Positions 47,943 to 58,199 are shown, counted from the first letter of the stretch. The stretch: 64,000 bases of DNA from Streptomyces albidoflavus (GCF_000719955.1 NZ_JOII01000034.1:20256-84255); one strand, 5' to 3'. Numbers and translations: made by a program. Notes: generated by a model not told the origin, from the letters alone.

Positions 47943-49084
47943 CGGCGGGCTCCGGCCGCGTCGAGGCCGGCGGGGGTGTCCACGGCGCACTCCGGCGGGC
48001 CGCTCGCGCCGAGCCGCCGCAGCGCCGCCCCGGCCCGCCCGGCCGGGGCCTCCTCGGGCAGGTCGGGGCAGTACCCGGCGGGGGAGTGGCGGGCCGGTTC
48101 CTCCGGGTCCGGGGTGAGCAGGTCGGCGACGTCCAGGACGTGCAGGCCCGCCATGGACGGCAGGCAGGAGCCGCGTACCGGGCCGATCCGCGCCGCCCAC
48201 TCGGCGGGCACCGCGCCCTCCCCGCCCAGCGCCCCGGCGAGGGCCCCCGCGACGGCGGCGGTGGTGTCGGCGTCGCGGCCCATGTTGACGGCGGTCAGCA
48301 CGGCGGCCGGGAAGACCCCGCGGGCGGCGGCCAGCGCCCCGAAGGCGAGGCCGACCGCCTCGGGGGCGAGGTCGGTCCACGGGTAGCCGCCGATGACGAC
48401 GGCCGAGCGGACCGCTTTCTCGCCCCGGTCGGCCGCGGCCACCGCCCGCCTCAGGGAGCGCGCGGTCCAGGAGTCGGCGGGGATCACCGACAGGGCGGCG
48501 TCGACCACGCCGTCGGTGTGCGTGCCGCCCATCGCCGCGGCGACCCCGGCGGCGACGGCCTGGCCGCCGTAGATGCCCTCCCCGTCGTGGCTGACGGTGC
48601 CGTCGACCGCGACCAGCCGGGCCGCCTCCTCGGGGCGGCCCGCCGCGAAGACGCCGAACGGGGCGGCGCGCATCGCCAGCCCGTCGCTCCAGGCGTGCCG
48701 GTGCTGGGCGGTGATCGGGGCGGTCAGGCCGCGCCGCAGGTTCTCCAGCGTGCCCCGCTCGCTGAACCCGGCGCCCCGGAACGGGCCCTCGTCCAGGTCG
48801 GCGATCCACCGGTGCCAGGCCGCCTCCACCCGGGCGGTGGTCAGCCCCGAGCCGTACCGGGCCAGCAGCAGCCCGGAGAAGATCGCGTACTCGGTGTCGT
48901 CGGTCCCGGCCGGGTGCTCGGCGACGTACCCGGTGATGCGGCCCCAGCGGCGGCGGATCTCGGAGGGCTTGAGGTTCTCGGCGGGGGCGCCCAGCGCGTC
49001 GCCGACGGCGAGTCCGAGCAGGGCGCCCCGGCCGCGTGCGCGCAGGGCGGCGGGGAGCGGGAGGGTCGGGCGGGTCGGTGCCAT
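47939..49084 (-). CDS. ADP-ribosylglycohydrolase-family protein (paralogue 1)
   Basis: 381 aa, first gene of the seven-gene operon. GALLGLAVGDALGAPAENL, PAGTDDTEYAIFSG and MGRDADTTAAVAGALAGALGG give a complete di-metal site. No signal peptide, so cytoplasmic. ATG 49084 has GAGAGG upstream. It may be the primary hydrolase of the pathway. Confidence 0.88.
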   Translation of the reverse strand: MAPTRPTLPLPAALRARGRGALLGLAVGDALGAPAENLKPSEIRRRWGRITGYVAEHPAGTDDTEYAIFSGLLLARYGSGLTTARVEAAWHRWIADLDEGPFRGAGFSERGTLENLRRGLTAPITAQHRHAWSDGLAMRAAPFGVFAAGRPEEAARLVAVDGTVSHDGEGIYGGQAVAAGVAAAMGGTHTDGVVDAALSVIPADSWTARSLRRAVAAADRGEKAVRSAVVIGGYPWTDLAPEAVGLAFGALAAARGVFPAAVLTAVNMGRDADTTAAVAGALAGALGGEGAVPAEWAARIGPVRGSCLPSMAGLHVLDVADLLTPDPEEPARHSPAGYCPDLPEEAPAGRAGAALRRLGASGPPECAVDTPAGLDAAGARR

Positions 49085-49391
49085 CGCGGGCCTCTCTCGG
49101 ACGGGCCGCGCGGACTCGGGGAGCGGGCGCGCGGAACGCGGGCTTCGTGGCCTTCGGGCGATGTCTGCCACGCGGGCGGTCCGACTGCCGCGCCGGAGAC
49201 CGTTTTGTCACTCCTTCGACACCCTCCCAGGGGTGCGTACGGCCGGTCACCGGCTGCTCGCCGAGCGTGCGAAAGCGCAGGTAAGTACGGCCTTCCTTGC
49301 TGGCAGCGGCCGGTTTGGGGGCGTACTTTCGCACCCGTGAGGGCCGGGTCGCGAACAGCGCGTCCGGCCGGCGAGAGAGGGGCTCACGGCA
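49085..49391. promoter_or_regulatory. Divergent intergenic region between the seven-gene operon and the VIT transporter
   Basis: 307 nt with no gene. It must contain the promoter of the seven-gene operon (minus) and that of the transporter (plus). GTGCGAAAG (49267-49275) and CTTTCGCAC (49326-49334) form an inverted pair 50 nt apart in front of the transporter gene. No recognisable iron-box sequence or sigma -35/-10 pair could be called with confidence. Confidence 0.4.
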
Positions 49392-50123
49392 GTGGCGTTC
49401 ATCGACAACGAGGCACCGCTCCACGGGGCGCACCGGGACAACCACACCCACCGCGACGTCAACGGCGGCTGGCTGCGTCCCGCGGTGTTCGGCGCGATGG
49501 ACGGCCTGGTCTCCAACCTCGCGCTGATCACCGGGGTCGCGGGCGGCTCGGTGGCGCAGCAGACGATCGTGCTGACCGGCCTCGCGGGGCTCGCGGCGGG
49601 CGCCTTCTCGATGGCCGCGGGGGAGTACACCTCGGTCGCCTCCCAGCGGGAGCTGGTCCAGGCGGAGGTGGCGGTGGAACGCCGTGAGCTGCGCAGGCAC
49701 CCCCGCGACGAGGAGGCGGAACTGGCCGAGCTGTACGTCTCGCGCGGCGTCGAGCCGAAGCTCGCCCGCGAGGTGGCGCGGCAGCTGTCGGCCGACCCCG
49801 AGCAGGCGCTGGAGATACACGCCCGTGAGGAGCTGGGCGTCGACCCGGGCGACCTGCCCTCGCCGGTGGTGGCCGCCGTCTCCTCGTTCGGGGCGTTCGC
49901 GGTCGGCGCGCTGCTGCCGGTCCTGCCCTACCTGCTGGGCGCGCACGCGCTGTGGCCGTCGGTGGCCCTCGCGCTGGCCGGGCTGTTCGGCTGCGGGGCG
50001 TTGGTGGCGCGGGTGACGGCGCGCAGCTGGTGGTTCAGCGGGTTGCGGCAGTTGGCCCTGGGCGGTGCCGCCGCCGGTGTGACGTACCTCCTTGGCAGCC
50101 TTTTCGGCGCGAGCCTAGGATGA
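49392..50123 (+). CDS. VIT1/CCC1-family metal transporter
   Basis: 243-aa membrane protein that probably exports or sequesters Fe2+/Mn2+. GGWLRPAVFGAMDGLVSNLALITG and LAAGAFSMAAGEYTSVASQREL are the family's first helices; the cytosolic middle region carries many Glu/His (VAVERRELRRHPRDEEAEL), as in the metal-binding domain. Three C-terminal helices follow. GTG 49392 aligns with the family start. Confidence 0.92.
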   Translation: MAFIDNEAPLHGAHRDNHTHRDVNGGWLRPAVFGAMDGLVSNLALITGVAGGSVAQQTIVLTGLAGLAAGAFSMAAGEYTSVASQRELVQAEVAVERRELRRHPRDEEAELAELYVSRGVEPKLAREVARQLSADPEQALEIHAREELGVDPGDLPSPVVAAVSSFGAFAVGALLPVLPYLLGAHALWPSVALALAGLFGCGALVARVTARSWWFSGLRQLALGGAAAGVTYLLGSLFGASLG

Positions 50124-50152
50124 TGGCTATGCAGGGGACCGCATAATATTTC

Positions 50153-50168
50153 GTTACCCGGCGGTTTC
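50153..50168 (-). promoter_or_regulatory. GlnR-box-like site upstream of gltB (minus strand)
   Basis: Read on the minus strand the site is GAAAC-N6-GTAAC, the half-pattern of the GlnR consensus (gTnAC-n6-GaAAc repeated). It is about 250 nt before gltB. Only two of the usual four half-sites are present, so binding is tentative. Confidence 0.35.
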
Positions 50169-50309
50169 AATTGTTTGACGACGGGGCATGAGCCGTACGC
50201 GCCGCGGGCAACGAAGCCCCTCGCAGCCGGACCGAGGCGTCGCACCGCCGCGCGGGTCCCTCCCCGGACGCCCACCCCCGGCGTCCCGCATGCTGGAACG
50301 TGTTATCCG

Positions 50310-50348
50310 TTTACCGAGATGCGCTTCATCATGTAACTTGCTGGAAAT
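50310..50348 (+). promoter_or_regulatory. Putative gltB promoter with GlnR-box-like site
   Basis: GTAAC-N6-GAAAT (50333-50348) matches the GlnR a/b half-site order with one mismatch. A weak promoter-like pair, TTTACC (50310-50315) and TGTAAC (50332-50337) with a 16-nt spacer, overlaps it. The gltB ATG is 65 nt further on. The surrounding region 50124-50413 contains no gene. Confidence 0.35.
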
Positions 50349-50413
50349 TTCGCAGAGGGCCAACGTCGTCCCTCGGCACCTTGCATATGCCACTGACGAC
50401 GACGGGAGAGCCG

Positions 50414-53400
50414 ATGCGTACGCCGCGCCAGCCGTCCCAGGCTTCCGTGAACTCGGCCACCACCGAGTCCGCCTGGTCCCACATGGACGCTCGCCCTGCC
50501 CAGCAGGGCCTCTACGACCCGCGCAACGAGCACGACGCCTGCGGCGTCGGCTTCGTGGCCACGCTCACCGGTGAGCCGAGCCACACGCTGGTCGACCAGG
50601 CACTCACCGTTCTGCGGAACCTGGAACACCGCGGCGCCACCGGCTCCGAGCCCGACTCCGGCGACGGCGCGGGCATCCTCACCCAGGTCCCCGACGCCTT
50701 CCTCCGCGAGACCGCCGGCTTCGACCTCCCCGAGGCCGGCGCCTACGCCGTCGGCATCGCCTTCCTCCCCGAGGCCGGCACCGAGGAGGCCGCGGCCCGC
50801 ATCGACGCCCTCGCCGCCGAGGAGGGCCTGACCGTCCTCGGCTGGCGCGAGGTCCCCGTCGCCCCCGCCCTGCTCGGCGCCACCGCCCGCGCCACCATGC
50901 CCGCCTTCCGGCAGCTCTTCGTCGCCGCCGAGAACGCCACCGGCATCGCGCTGGACCGCCTCGCCTTCGTGCTGCGCAAGCGCGCCGAGCGCGAGGCCGG
51001 CGTCTACTTCCCCTCGCTCTCCTCGCGGACCCTCGTCTACAAGGGCATGCTGACCACCGGCCAGCTGGAGCCGTTCTTCCCGGACCTCTCCGACCGCCGC
51101 TTCGCCAGCGCCATCGCCCTGGTCCACTCGCGGTTCTCCACCAACACCTTCCCGAGCTGGCCGCTCGCCCACCCGTACCGCTTCGTCGCCCACAACGGCG
51201 AGATCAACACGGTCAAGGGCAACCGCAACTGGATGCGCGCCCGCGAGTCCCAGCTCGCCTCGGAACTCTTCGGCGGCGGCGACAAGGACCTCTCCCGGGT
51301 CTTCCCCGTCTGCACCCCGGACGCCTCCGACTCCGCCTCCTTCGACGAGGTCCTCGAACTCCTCCACCTCGGCGGCCGCTCGCTCCCGCACAGCGTGCTC
51401 ATGATGATCCCCGAGGCCTGGGAGAACCACGCCTCCATGGACGCCTCCCGGCGGGCGTTCTACCAGTACCACGCGGCGATGATGGAGCCCTGGGACGGCC
51501 CGGCCTGCGTCACCTTCACCGACGGCACCCAGGTCGGCGCGGTCCTCGACCGCAACGGCCTGCGCCCCGGCCGCTACTGGGTCACCGACGACGGACTCGT
51601 CGTCCTCGGCTCCGAGGTCGGCGTCCTCGACATCGACCCCGCCAAGGTCGTCCGCAAGGGCCGCCTCCAGCCCGGCCGCATGTTCCTCGTCGACACCGCC
51701 GAGCACCGCATCATCGAGGACGACGAGATCAAGGGCACGCTCGCCACCGAGCAGCCCTACGAGGAGTGGCTCGAGACCGGCACCATCGAGCTGCACGACC
51801 TGCCCGAGCGCGAGCACATCGTCCACACCCACGCCTCGGTCACCCGCCGCCAGCAGACCTTCGGGTACACCGAGGAGGAGCTGCGCGTCATCCTCGCGCC
51901 GATGGCCAAGGCCGGCGCCGAGCCGATCGGCTCCATGGGCACCGACACGCCCATCGCCGCGCTCTCCAAGCGCCCCCGGCTGCTCTTCGACTACTTCACC
52001 CAGCTGTTCGCGCAGGTCACCAACCCGCCGCTGGACGCCATCCGCGAAGAGCTGGTCACCTCGCTGTACTCGACGCTCGGCCCGCAGGGCAACCTGCTGG
52101 AGCCCACCGCGGCCTCCTGTCGCTCCGTCACCCTGCCGTTCCCGGTCATCGACAACGACGAGCTGGCCAAGCTCGTCCACATCAACGCCGACGGCGACAT
52201 GCCCGGCATGAAGGCCGTCACCCTCTCCGGGCTCTACCGCGTCTCCGGCGGCGGCGAGGCCCTCGCCGAGCGCATCGAGGAGATCCGCGCCGAGGCCGAC
52301 GCCGCCATCGAGGCCGGCGCCCGCCTCATCGTCCTCTCCGACCGGCACTCCGACGCCGAGCACGCGCCGATCCCCTCGCTGCTGCTCACCGCCGCCGTCC
52401 ACCACCACCTCATCGGCACCAAGCAGCGCACCCAGGTCGGGCTGCTCGTCGAGGCCGGGGACGTCCGCGAGGTCCACCACGTCGCGCTGCTCATCGGCTA
52501 CGGCGCCGCCGCGGTCAACCCCTACCTCGCCATGGAGTCCGTCGAGGACCTCGTCCGGGCCGGCACCTTCCTGCCCGGCATCGAGGCCGAGACCGCCATC
52601 CGCAACCTCATCCACGCCCTGGGCAAGGGCGTGCTGAAGGTCATGTCGAAGATGGGCATCTCCACCGTCGCCTCCTACCGCGGCGCCCAGGTCTTCGAAG
52701 CGGTCGGCCTCAAGGACGACTTCGTCCGCACCTACTTCTCCGGCACCACCTCCAAGATCGGCGGCGTCGGCATCGACGTCGTCGCCCGCGAGGTCGCCGC
52801 CCGCCACGCCAAGGCCTACCCGGCCACCGGCATCGCCCGCGCCCACCGCGCGCTGGAGATCGGCGGCGAGTACCAGTGGCGCCGCGAGGGCGAGCCGCAC
52901 CTCTTCGACCCGGACACCGTCTTCCGCCTCCAGCACGCCACCCGCAACCGGCGCTACGACATCTTCAAGCAGTACACCGGCCGGGTGAACGAGCAGTCCG
53001 AGCGGCTCATGACGCTCCGCGGGCTCTTCGGCATCACGAGCGACCGACCCTCGGTCCCCGTCGAGGAGGTCGAGCCGGTCTCCGAGATCGTCAAGCGCTT
53101 CTCCACCGGCGCCATGTCGTACGGCTCCATCTCCCAGGAGGCGCACGAGACCCTCGCCATCGCCATGAACCAGCTGGGCGGCAAGTCCAACACCGGTGAG
53201 GGCGGCGAGGACGCCGAGCGGCTCTACGACCCCGCCCGCCGCTCCGCCATCAAGCAGGTCGCCTCCGGCCGCTTCGGCGTCACCAGCGAGTACCTGGTCA
53301 ACGCCGACGACATCCAGATCAAGATGGCCCAGGGCGCCAAGCCCGGCGAGGGCGGCCAGCTCCCCGGCCACAAGGTCTACCCGTGGGTCGCCAAGACCCG

Positions 53401-55024
53401 GCACTCCACGCCCGGCGTCGGCCTCATCTCGCCGCCCCCGCACCACGACATCTACTCCATCGAGGATCTCGCCCAGCTGATCCACGACCTGAAGAACGCC
53501 AACCCGCAGGCCCGCATCCACGTGAAGCTGGTCTCCGAGGTCGGCGTCGGCACCGTCGCCGCCGGTGTCTCCAAGGCCCACGCCGACGTCGTGCTGGTCT
53601 CCGGCCACGACGGCGGCACCGGCGCCTCCCCGCTGACCTCCCTCAAGCACGCGGGCGGTCCCTGGGAGCTGGGCCTGGCCGAGACCCAGCAGACGCTGCT
53701 CCTCAACGGCCTGCGCGACCGCATCGTCGTGCAGACCGACGGCCAGCTCAAGACCGGCCGCGACGTGGTCGTCGCCGCCCTGCTGGGCGCCGAGGAGTTC
53801 GGCTTCGCCACCGCGCCGCTGGTCGTCTCCGGCTGCGTCATGATGCGCGTCTGCCACCTGGACACCTGCCCGGTCGGCATCGCCACCCAGAACCCGGTGC
53901 TGCGCGAGCGGTTCTCCGGCAAGGCCGAGTTCATCGTCAACTTCTTCGAGTTCATCGCCGAAGAGGTCCGCGAACTCCTCGCCGAACTGGGCTTCCGCTC
54001 CATCGAGGAGGCCGTCGGCCACGCCGAACTCCTCGACACCGAGCGGGCCGTCGCCCACTGGAAGGCCGAGGGCCTGGACCTGGAGCCGCTCTTCCACGTC
54101 CCCGACCTGCCCGAAGGCGCCGTCCGCCACCAGATCACCACCCAGGACCACGGCCTGGAGAAGGCGCTCGACAACGAGCTGATCAAGCTCGCCGCCGACG
54201 CCCTCGCCGCGCACACCGCCGAGGACGCCCAGCCGGTCCGCGCCCAGGTCGCCATCCGCAACATCAACCGCACCGTCGGCACCATGCTCGGCCACGAGGT
54301 GACGAAGAAGTTCGGCGGCGCCGGCCTGCCCGACGACACCATCGACCTCACCTTCACCGGCTCCGCCGGCCAGTCCTTCGGCGCCTTCGTCCCGCGCGGC
54401 GTCACCCTGCGCCTGGAGGGCGATGCCAACGACTACGTCGGCAAGGGCCTCTCCGGCGGCCGCATCGTGGTCCGCCCCGACCGCGCCGCCGACCACCTCG
54501 CCGAGTACTCGACCATCGCCGGTAACACCATCGGCTACGGCGCCACCGGCGGCGAGATCTACCTGCGCGGCCGGACCGGCGAGCGGTTCTGCGTCCGCAA
54601 CTCCGGCGCCACCGTCGTCTCCGAGGGCGTCGGCGACCACGGCTGCGAGTACATGACCGGCGGCCACGCCGTGGTCCTCGGCGAGACCGGCCGCAACTTC
54701 GCGGCCGGCATGTCCGGCGGTATCGCCTACGTCATCGACCTCGACCCCGACCGGGTCAACGCGGGCAACGCCGCGGCCGTCGAGGGGCTGGACGACACCG
54801 ACCGCCAGTGGCTGCACGACGTGGTGCGCCGCCACCAGGAGGAGACCGGCTCCACCGTCGCCGGGAAGCTCCTCGCCGACTGGGAGAACGCGCTGACCCG
54901 CTTCAGCAAGATCATCCCGACCACGTACAAGGCAGTGCTCGCCGCCAAGGACGCCGCCGAGCTGGCCGGTCTGACCGAGACCGAGACCACCGAGAAGATG
55001 ATGGAGGCGGCGACCCATGGCTGA
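50414..55024 (+). CDS. gltB: Glutamate synthase large subunit
   Basis: 1536-aa GOGAT subunit that converts 2-oxoglutarate plus glutamine to two glutamates. It has an N-terminal type II glutaminase; [11 protein letters not shown] provides the nucleophile Cys43, which becomes residue 1 after removal of a 42-residue propeptide. The central and FMN-binding synthase domains follow, with the 3Fe-4S cysteines in [17 protein letters not shown], then the C-terminal Gly-rich GXGXG domain. ATG 50414 follows GGAGAG; further upstream in-frame sequence is not conserved. The stop overlaps gltD by 8 nt. Possibly GlnR-controlled. Confidence 0.97.
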   Translation: MRTPRQPSQASVNSATTESAWSHMDARPAQQGLYDPRNEHDACGVGFVATLTGEPSHTLVDQALTVLRNLEHRGATGSEPDSGDGAGILTQVPDAFLRETAGFDLPEAGAYAVGIAFLPEAGTEEAAARIDALAAEEGLTVLGWREVPVAPALLGATARATMPAFRQLFVAAENATGIALDRLAFVLRKRAEREAGVYFPSLSSRTLVYKGMLTTGQLEPFFPDLSDRRFASAIALVHSRFSTNTFPSWPLAHPYRFVAHNGEINTVKGNRNWMRARESQLASELFGGGDKDLSRVFPVCTPDASDSASFDEVLELLHLGGRSLPHSVLMMIPEAWENHASMDASRRAFYQYHAAMMEPWDGPACVTFTDGTQVGAVLDRNGLRPGRYWVTDDGLVVLGSEVGVLDIDPAKVVRKGRLQPGRMFLVDTAEHRIIEDDEIKGTLATEQPYEEWLETGTIELHDLPEREHIVHTHASVTRRQQTFGYTEEELRVILAPMAKAGAEPIGSMGTDTPIAALSKRPRLLFDYFTQLFAQVTNPPLDAIREELVTSLYSTLGPQGNLLEPTAASCRSVTLPFPVIDNDELAKLVHINADGDMPGMKAVTLSGLYRVSGGGEALAERIEEIRAEADAAIEAGARLIVLSDRHSDAEHAPIPSLLLTAAVHHHLIGTKQRTQVGLLVEAGDVREVHHVALLIGYGAAAVNPYLAMESVEDLVRAGTFLPGIEAETAIRNLIHALGKGVLKVMSKMGISTVASYRGAQVFEAVGLKDDFVRTYFSGTTSKIGGVGIDVVAREVAARHAKAYPATGIARAHRALEIGGEYQWRREGEPHLFDPDTVFRLQHATRNRRYDIFKQYTGRVNEQSERLMTLRGLFGITSDRPSVPVEEVEPVSEIVKRFSTGAMSYGSISQEAHETLAIAMNQLGGKSNTGEGGEDAERLYDPARRSAIKQVASGRFGVTSEYLVNADDIQIKMAQGAKPGEGGQLPGHKVYPWVAKTRHSTPGVGLISPPPHHDIYSIEDLAQLIHDLKNANPQARIHVKLVSEVGVGTVAAGVSKAHADVVLVSGHDGGTGASPLTSLKHAGGPWELGLAETQQTLLLNGLRDRIVVQTDGQLKTGRDVVVAALLGAEEFGFATAPLVVSGCVMMRVCHLDTCPVGIATQNPVLRERFSGKAEFIVNFFEFIAEEVRELLAELGFRSIEEAVGHAELLDTERAVAHWKAEGLDLEPLFHVPDLPEGAVRHQITTQDHGLEKALDNELIKLAADALAAHTAEDAQPVRAQVAIRNINRTVGTMLGHEVTKKFGGAGLPDDTIDLTFTGSAGQSFGAFVPRGVTLRLEGDANDYVGKGLSGGRIVVRPDRAADHLAEYSTIAGNTIGYGATGGEIYLRGRTGERFCVRNSGATVVSEGVGDHGCEYMTGGHAVVLGETGRNFAAGMSGGIAYVIDLDPDRVNAGNAAAVEGLDDTDRQWLHDVVRRHQEETGSTVAGKLLADWENALTRFSKIIPTTYKAVLAAKDAAELAGLTETETTEKMMEAATHG

Positions 55025-56477
55025 CCCGAAGGGCTTTCTCACCACCGGCCGCGAGGTCGCGCAGTCCCGTCCCGTCGAGGAGCGGGTCCGCGACTTCAAG
55101 GAGGTCTACGTCCCCGGCTCCCTGCTGCCGATCATCTCCAAGCAGGCGTCCAGGTGCATGGACTGCGGCATCCCGTTCTGCCACAACGGCTGCCCGCTCG
55201 GGAACCTCATCCCCGAGTGGAACGACTACGCCTACCGCGAGGACTGGCAGGCCGCCGGCGAGCGGCTGCACGCGACCAACAACTTCCCGGAGTTCACCGG
55301 CCGCCTCTGCCCCGCCCCCTGCGAGTCGGCGTGCGTGCTCGGCATCAACCAGCCGGCCGTCACCATCAAGAACGTCGAAGTCTCGATCATCGACAAGGCG
55401 TGGGAGACCGGCAACGTCCTCCCGCAGGCCCCCGAGCGGCTCTCCGGCAAGACCGTCGCCGTGATCGGCTCCGGCCCGGCCGGACTCGCCGCCGCCCAGC
55501 AGCTCACCCGCGCCGGGCACACCGTCGCCGTCTACGAGCGCGCCGACCGGGTCGGCGGACTCCTGCGGTACGGCATCCCCGAGTTCAAGATGGAGAAGCG
55601 GCACATCAACCGCCGCATAGAGCAGATGCGCGCGGAGGGCACCAAGTTCCGCACCGGCGTGGAGATCGGCCGCGACCTGCCCGCCGACGCCCTGCGCCGC
55701 CGCTACGACGCGGTGGTCGTCGCCGCCGGCGCCACCACCGCCCGCGACCTGCCCGTCCCCGGCCGCGAGCTGAACGGCATCCACCAGGCGATGGAGTACC
55801 TGCCGCTCTCCAACAAGGTGCAGGAGGGCGACTACGTCACCCCGCCGATCACCGCCGAGGGCAAGCACGTCGTCGTCATCGGCGGCGGCGACACCGGCGC
55901 CGACTGCGTGGGCACCGCCCACCGCCAGGGCGCGGCCTCCGTCACCCAGCTGGAGATCATGCCCCGCCCGGGCGAGGAGCGGAACCCGGGCCAGCCCTGG
56001 CCGACCTTCCCCATGCTCTACAAGGTCACCTCGGCCCACGAGGAGGGCGGCGAGCGGGTCTACTCCGTCTCCACCACCCACTTCGAGGGCGACGAGGAGG
56101 GCAACGTCCAGTGGCTCCACCTCGCCGAGGTCGAGTTCAAGGACGGCAAGCTGGAACAGAAGCCCGGCACCGAGCGGAAGATCCCGGCCCAGCTGGTCAC
56201 CCTCGCCATGGGCTTCACCGGCACCGACCAGGAGAACGGCCTCGTCTCCCAGTTCGGCCTGGAGCTGGACGCCCGCGGCAACATCGCCCGGGACGACCAC
56301 TACGAGACCAACGTCCCCGGCGTTTTCGTCGCCGGCGACGCCGGCCGTGGCCAGTCGCTGATCGTCTGGGCCATCGCCGAGGGCCGCTCCGCCGCCCGCG
56401 GCGTGGACCGCTTCCTCACCGGCGCCAGCTCCCTGCACGCCCCGATCCGCCCGACCGACCGGTCGCTGACCGTCTGA
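55017..56477 (+). CDS. gltD: Glutamate synthase small subunit
   Basis: 486-aa FAD/NAD(P)H-dependent partner of GltB that supplies electrons. Two Cys clusters for Fe-S centres at the N-terminus ([17 protein letters not shown] and [12 protein letters not shown]), the FAD site [17 protein letters not shown] and the NAD(P) site [15 protein letters not shown]. Overlapping start with gltB indicates coupled translation. Confidence 0.97.
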   Translation: MADPKGFLTTGREVAQSRPVEERVRDFKEVYVPGSLLPIISKQASRCMDCGIPFCHNGCPLGNLIPEWNDYAYREDWQAAGERLHATNNFPEFTGRLCPAPCESACVLGINQPAVTIKNVEVSIIDKAWETGNVLPQAPERLSGKTVAVIGSGPAGLAAAQQLTRAGHTVAVYERADRVGGLLRYGIPEFKMEKRHINRRIEQMRAEGTKFRTGVEIGRDLPADALRRRYDAVVVAAGATTARDLPVPGRELNGIHQAMEYLPLSNKVQEGDYVTPPITAEGKHVVVIGGGDTGADCVGTAHRQGAASVTQLEIMPRPGEERNPGQPWPTFPMLYKVTSAHEEGGERVYSVSTTHFEGDEEGNVQWLHLAEVEFKDGKLEQKPGTERKIPAQLVTLAMGFTGTDQENGLVSQFGLELDARGNIARDDHYETNVPGVFVAGDAGRGQSLIVWAIAEGRSAARGVDRFLTGASSLHAPIRPTDRSLTV

Positions 56478-56649
56478 CCGGCCCGAGCGCGGACCGGCCC
56501 CCGCCGCCACCCCGGCGACGGGGGCCGGATAGCCTCCCCCAGGCACCCCTCGCGGTGCCCCCACCTGTTCCGTACAAAGGCGTGCGGATCTGAACGCGGC
56601 GCCCGCCCGTCCCCGACCGGACACCTGGCGGGCGCCGCGCTTTCGCGTC

Positions 56650-57594
56650 TCACCCGGGAAGGTGGAAGCGCTCCCCGTAGATCTCCCAGGTCAGCGGCGT
56701 CGACAGGGAGAGGTTGCCGTTCCGCAGGAAGACCCGCTGCGCGGAGTCGACGCGCGAGGTGTCCCGCTGGAACCGCTTCCCCTCCCGGATCACCGCCCGC
56801 CGCGCGTCGAGGAACGCCTCCAGGTACGCCCGCTCGTCGCCGCCCGCCGCCTTCGTCTCCGCCTTCTCCAGCGCGGCCGCGCGGATGCCGTAGAAGCTGT
56901 CGGCGCCCTTGCCGGGGCCGTGCAGCAGCATCGCGTCGTAGTAGACGAACTGGCCGAGCGTGCCCAGGCCGTCGATCTTCGCCATCCGCACCGCCGGGTC
57001 GAAGTACCGCTCGTCCCGCTCCCGCTCCTGCGCCTTGCGGAACGCCGGGACCTCCGCCTCGGCCTCCCACGCCTCGGGGAAGCCCTCCAGCCCCTCCAGG
57101 GAGTCCGAGCCGTCCACCTCGCGCAGCGCCGGCAGGTACGCGGCCAGGCCGTTGTCCGGGTGGGCCTCGCTGTACCGCTCGACCAGGCCCAGCAGGTCGT
57201 GGGTGCCGGTGCAGAAACCGGCGATGCCGGCCGTGTAGCCGCGCCCGTCCTGAAGGTCCTCGATGTAGCCGTAGAGGGTGCGCCACTTCAGCGTCGAGTT
57301 GTCGGCGCTCGCCGCCAGCTGGAGCGCCAGCTCCTTCTTCCCGGGCGCGGCGAGACCGGCGGGCATCTTCGCGATGCGCTCCTCGGTCTCCCGGTCGGCG
57401 TCGTCCGGGCCGCCGTCCCGGCCGCTCTCCGCCGCACCGTCCGCGGCGGCCGAGGACGAGGGGCCCGACTCGCCGGGTACCCGGTCCGCCTCGGGGTCCG
57501 GACCGAGGAGGAAGACGGCCGCCGTCGCCAGCGGGGCGAGGGCCAGCAGCACACAACCAACACGCTTCATTCGCCCAAGCGTACGGACCTTCAC
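56650..57594 (-). CDS. GH46 chitosanase-like protein with altered catalytic Glu
   Basis: 314 aa with an N-terminal signal or signal-anchor (VLLALAPLATAAVFLL), an acidic Ser/Asp-rich linker (about 33-75) and a GH46 domain. YIEDLQDGRGYTAGIAGFCTGT is the chitosanase core, split here as YIEDLQDGRGYT (catalytic Asp116) and AGIAGFCTG. The proton-donor Glu of Streptomyces N174 chitosanase (Glu22, 18 residues earlier) aligns with Asp98 in AASADNSTLKW. It may be weakly active or have another substrate. It has no obvious lipobox. Transcribed away from gltD and towards it. Confidence 0.85.
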   Translation of the reverse strand: MKVRTLGRMKRVGCVLLALAPLATAAVFLLGPDPEADRVPGESGPSSSAAADGAAESGRDGGPDDADRETEERIAKMPAGLAAPGKKELALQLAASADNSTLKWRTLYGYIEDLQDGRGYTAGIAGFCTGTHDLLGLVERYSEAHPDNGLAAYLPALREVDGSDSLEGLEGFPEAWEAEAEVPAFRKAQERERDERYFDPAVRMAKIDGLGTLGQFVYYDAMLLHGPGKGADSFYGIRAAALEKAETKAAGGDERAYLEAFLDARRAVIREGKRFQRDTSRVDSAQRVFLRNGNLSLSTPLTWEIYGERFHLPG

Positions 57595-57901
57595 CCGCCC
57601 CTCCGGCCGCCCCGGGTGATCTTGACCGATCCGGTACGCGCCCCCCTCCCGGGCCTGCTCACGGCCTCCCGCCCCGCTCGCGGCGCTCCTCCGCGAGCGG
57701 AGGTGACCGTGTTAGGCTGAGAGACGTTGCAGTTGTGGTACCCATGATCTTTATGTGCGCCTGACGAGAACTCGCTCAGGCGCATTATTGTTTCCCGGCC
57801 CTCCGGCCTTGCCGGCTCTCCGGTGTGGGGCTCTTTTGTGACACTTCTTCCCGCGGACCCGCGGAAGGAATACCGGCCCCTCAACACCCCAGGGAGTGCA
57901 T
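57595..57901 (+). promoter_or_regulatory. Leader and promoter region of the cold-shock gene
   Basis: 307 nt without a gene. TAGGCT (57713-57718) resembles a sigma-70-type -10, though no matching -35 is clear. A stable hairpin followed by a T-rich run lies at 57756-57784. The long untranslated leader before the csp gene (more than 110 nt if the -10 is right) suggests post-transcriptional control, as for other cold-shock genes. Confidence 0.5.
57756..57784 (+). terminator. Hairpin with T-rich tail in the cold-shock gene leader
   Basis: TGCGCCTGA (57756-57764) pairs with TCAGGCGCA (57776-57784), and inside it CGAG pairs with CTCG, giving a nearly continuous 13-bp stem with a 2-nt loop and one bulged base. 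TTATTGTTT follows directly. This is a convincing intrinsic terminator or attenuator about 117 nt before the csp start, unusual in such GC-rich DNA. It could end a short upstream RNA or regulate csp. Confidence 0.7.
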
Positions 57902-58105
57902 ATGGCCACCGGAACCGTGAAGTGGTTCAACGCCGAAAAGGGCTTCGGCTTCATCGAGCAGGACGGCGGCGGCCCCGACGTCTTCGCCCACTACTCCAAC
58001 ATCGCCGGCCGGGGCTTCCGTGAGCTCCTGGAAGGCCAGAAGGTCACCTTCGACGTCACGCAGGGCCAGAAGGGCCTGCAGGCGGAGAACATCGTCGCCG
58101 GCTGA
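57902..58105 (+). CDS. Cold-shock protein (CspA family)
   Basis: 67-aa OB-fold single-stranded nucleic-acid-binding protein and RNA chaperone. [19 protein letters not shown] (RNP1) and VFAHYSNI (RNP2-like) are intact. AGGGAG lies 5 nt before ATG 57902. It is followed by a strong terminator and then a DEAD-box RNA helicase, a pairing that makes sense for cold adaptation. Confidence 0.96.
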   Translation: MATGTVKWFNAEKGFGFIEQDGGGPDVFAHYSNIAGRGFRELLEGQKVTFDVTQGQKGLQAENIVAG

Positions 58106-58131
58106 TTCCAGCCCCGACGCGTACCTCCTGA

Positions 58132-58165
58132 CCGGGGCCCGCACCACGCTCGGTGCGGGCCCCGG
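58132..58165 (+). terminator. Hairpin terminator downstream of the cold-shock gene
   Basis: Perfect 14-bp inverted repeat, 58132-58145 with 58152-58165, six-nt loop, followed by TTTGTG. It lies between csp and the helicase gene and may permit partial read-through. Confidence 0.85.
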
Positions 58166-58199
58166 TTTGTGCTGTCCCCAGGAAGGCAGAGACCGCCCC

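Noticed and set aside
49085..49391. Iron-box (IdeR/DmdR type) upstream of the VIT transporter
   Set aside because: No sequence close to the TTAGGTTAG-type palindrome was found; only a widely spaced GTGCGAAAG inverted pair.
46749..49946. A single 1065-aa minus-strand protein
   Set aside because: Only the first-described 397 codons (from 47942) carry ARH homology; the rest is antisense to the VIT gene and out of frame with paralogue 1.
50303..55099. 1598-codon minus-strand open frame opposite gltB
   Set aside because: Shadow of gltB; no domain is recognisable and gltB is certain.
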